DNA of 7,699 nt from Bacteroidota bacterium (GTDB taxonomy: Bacteria > Bacteroidota > Bacteroidia > Chitinophagales > Chitinophagaceae), in the NCBI GenBank assembly GCA_023396345.1, contig JAEWWO010000131.1, positions 1 through 7,699 of the forward strand, written 5' to 3'. Of the stretch, positions 7,253 to 7,699 are shown one piece after another (position 1 is the stretch's first letter; each line of letters begins with the position of its first letter). The notes beneath the pieces were generated by a model. That model made no database searches, was not told where the DNA came from, and saw only the letters and a program-made list of their open reading frames with translations. The position numbers and the translations under genes were made by a program.

Positions 7253-7286
7253 CAAATGTCGCTTTTTTTTATATAATAACCATAAA
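7253..7286 (-). promoter_or_regulatory. Candidate promoter for the coaX-OMP-lptC cluster
   Basis: On the minus strand GACATTTG (7253-7260) matches the -7 consensus TAnnTTTG at 7 of 8 positions. It is preceded by a 20-bp spacer and TTTATG (7281-7286), an imperfect -33 TTTG element. The box lies 10 bases upstream of the coaX ATG, giving a very short leader. The -33 match is weak. Confidence 0.4.
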
Positions 7287-7329
7287 GAATGTTTTAGTAT
7301 GCATTGATATAAAGAAAGAAGCACAATGC

Positions 7330-7365
7330 ATTTTCAACAATCAGATGATGTTGAAAATATTTTTT
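7330..7365 (+). repeat. 10-bp perfect inverted repeat followed by a T-tract
   Basis: ATTTTCAACA (7330-7339) and TGTTGAAAAT (7349-7358) form a perfect 10-bp stem with a 9-base loop, followed after A7359 by six Ts (7360-7365). In shape this is an intrinsic terminator for plus-strand transcription, though the stem is AT-rich and no plus-strand gene leads into it. On the minus strand the T-tract becomes an A-tract before the stem, so it is not a good terminator for the gene at 7458. It may end an unannotated plus transcript or serve as a protein-binding site. Confidence 0.45.
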
Positions 7366-7429
7366 AAGTATGTTTACGCAAAAGGATTGACTTTGTCGAA
7401 TATATACATTTCCAGCACCAGTGGGGGTT

Positions 7430-7458
7430 AAAACTATATAATTAGCATATACAGTTTT
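7430..7458 (-). terminator. Candidate terminator just after the right-edge gene
   Basis: On the minus strand, arms AAAACTGTATA and TATATAGTTTT enclose a 7-base loop and start directly at the end of the TAA stop (7458-7460). All 11 positions pair in minus-strand RNA, with one G-U wobble (7452 with 7436) that would be an A-C mismatch in plus-strand RNA, so the hairpin favours minus transcription. The 3' arm ends in UUUU. The stem is AT-rich and hence weak, but position and orientation fit a terminator for the upstream gene. Confidence 0.5.
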
Positions 7459-7699
7459 TATTCACAACCTTTTATTACATTTGATATCGAATCAATTTTA
7501 TAGTCCTTACTGCCGACTCCAACAATTCTACCATCATAAAGATTATTATAAATTCGTAAATCTGTATTACTTCCATCTTTTAATGAAAATCCTATATAAA
7601 TTGTATGATCAATATTTGCTTTGACATTTTTCAGTTTTATCGCTTTTGCATTCTTTAAATATTTAGCGATAAGAGCGATTTCTTGCTTGTCATTTATGG
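7458..7699 (-). CDS. C-terminal part of an unrecognised protein (79 codons), cut by window edge
   Basis: On the minus strand one frame is open from the right edge to TAA at 7458-7460, while the other two frames meet stops within the first few codons inside the edge. The visible 79 residues begin INDKQEIALIAKYLKNAKAI, suggesting an amphipathic helix. Two or three beta-strand-like segments follow (TIYIGFSLKDGS, DLRIYNN, GRIVGVGSKDYKI) and the chain ends SNVIKGCE. The FSLKDGSxTDLRIYNN pattern recalls small alpha/beta secreted or lipoprotein domains, but I cannot name a family and assign no function. The composition is rich in Lys, Ile and Asn; by hand count G+C over 7501-7680 is about 28%, clearly below the genes to its left. 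The hairpin at 7430-7458 follows the stop directly, which supports this being a real gene end. Confidence 0.65.
   Translation of the reverse strand, partial: INDKQEIALIAKYLKNAKAIKLKNVKANIDHTIYIGFSLKDGSNTDLRIYNNLYDGRIVGVGSKDYKIDSISNVIKGCE

Noticed and set aside
7326..7367. 13-codon plus-strand mini-ORF (MHFQQSDDVENIF) spanning the hairpin
   Set aside because: It is too short to judge, with no supporting promoter or recognised leader-peptide logic; it is most likely chance within the inverted repeat.

Overview
The window looks like chromosome from a Bacteroidota bacterium, most likely in the Chitinophagales/Chitinophagaceae area. The basis is an AT-rich sequence, start codons without clear Shine-Dalgarno sites, TAnnTTTG-like promoter boxes, a Bacteroidota-style outer-membrane protein (mature start QENSPFSRYGMGD), and a CoaX / outer-membrane protein / LptC / CNNM gene order that I recall from that phylum. 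The genus assignment is inference.

Layout, left to right. Positions 1-1434 (minus) hold most of a DUF4153 polytopic membrane protein whose C-terminus runs off the left edge. A 140-bp divergent intergenic region (1435-1574) follows. It holds a perfect 14-bp palindrome overlapping a good Bacteroidota-type promoter for a 78-residue exported CxxC membrane protein (1575-1811, plus). That small gene meets the chromate-transporter gene chrA (1808-3073, minus) tail to tail, and one TTAA supplies both stop codons. Upstream of chrA on the minus strand come a CNNM/CorC-like DUF21-CBS protein (3148-4428), the lipoprotein LptC (4490-5074), an outer-membrane beta-barrel protein (5067-6518) and type III pantothenate kinase coaX (6490-7242). 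The coaX, OMP and lptC genes overlap by 29 and 8 bp and are probably translationally coupled. Short gaps (61 and 74 bp) separate lptC from the CNNM gene and the CNNM gene from chrA, so all five may be one transcript read from a promoter just upstream of coaX. Positions 7243-7457 are intergenic and carry two hairpins. Positions 7458-7699 hold the C-terminal 79 codons of an unrecognised, markedly AT-richer minus-strand gene that runs off the right edge.

The minus-strand cluster joins coenzyme A synthesis (CoaX) to envelope building (LptC, an OMP) and ion or anion transport (CNNM-like, ChrA). The most unusual sequence feature is in the CNNM-like protein. Its cytoplasmic CBS and CorC modules look intact, but three signature sites of the DUF21 membrane domain are replaced, including Glu to Lys at two of them. 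CoaX also departs from its family signature at the DxGT-type motif. I see no phage, transposon, CRISPR array, RNA gene or defence system. Most of the window is ordinary core chromosome, and the right edge may be the start of an accessory region.
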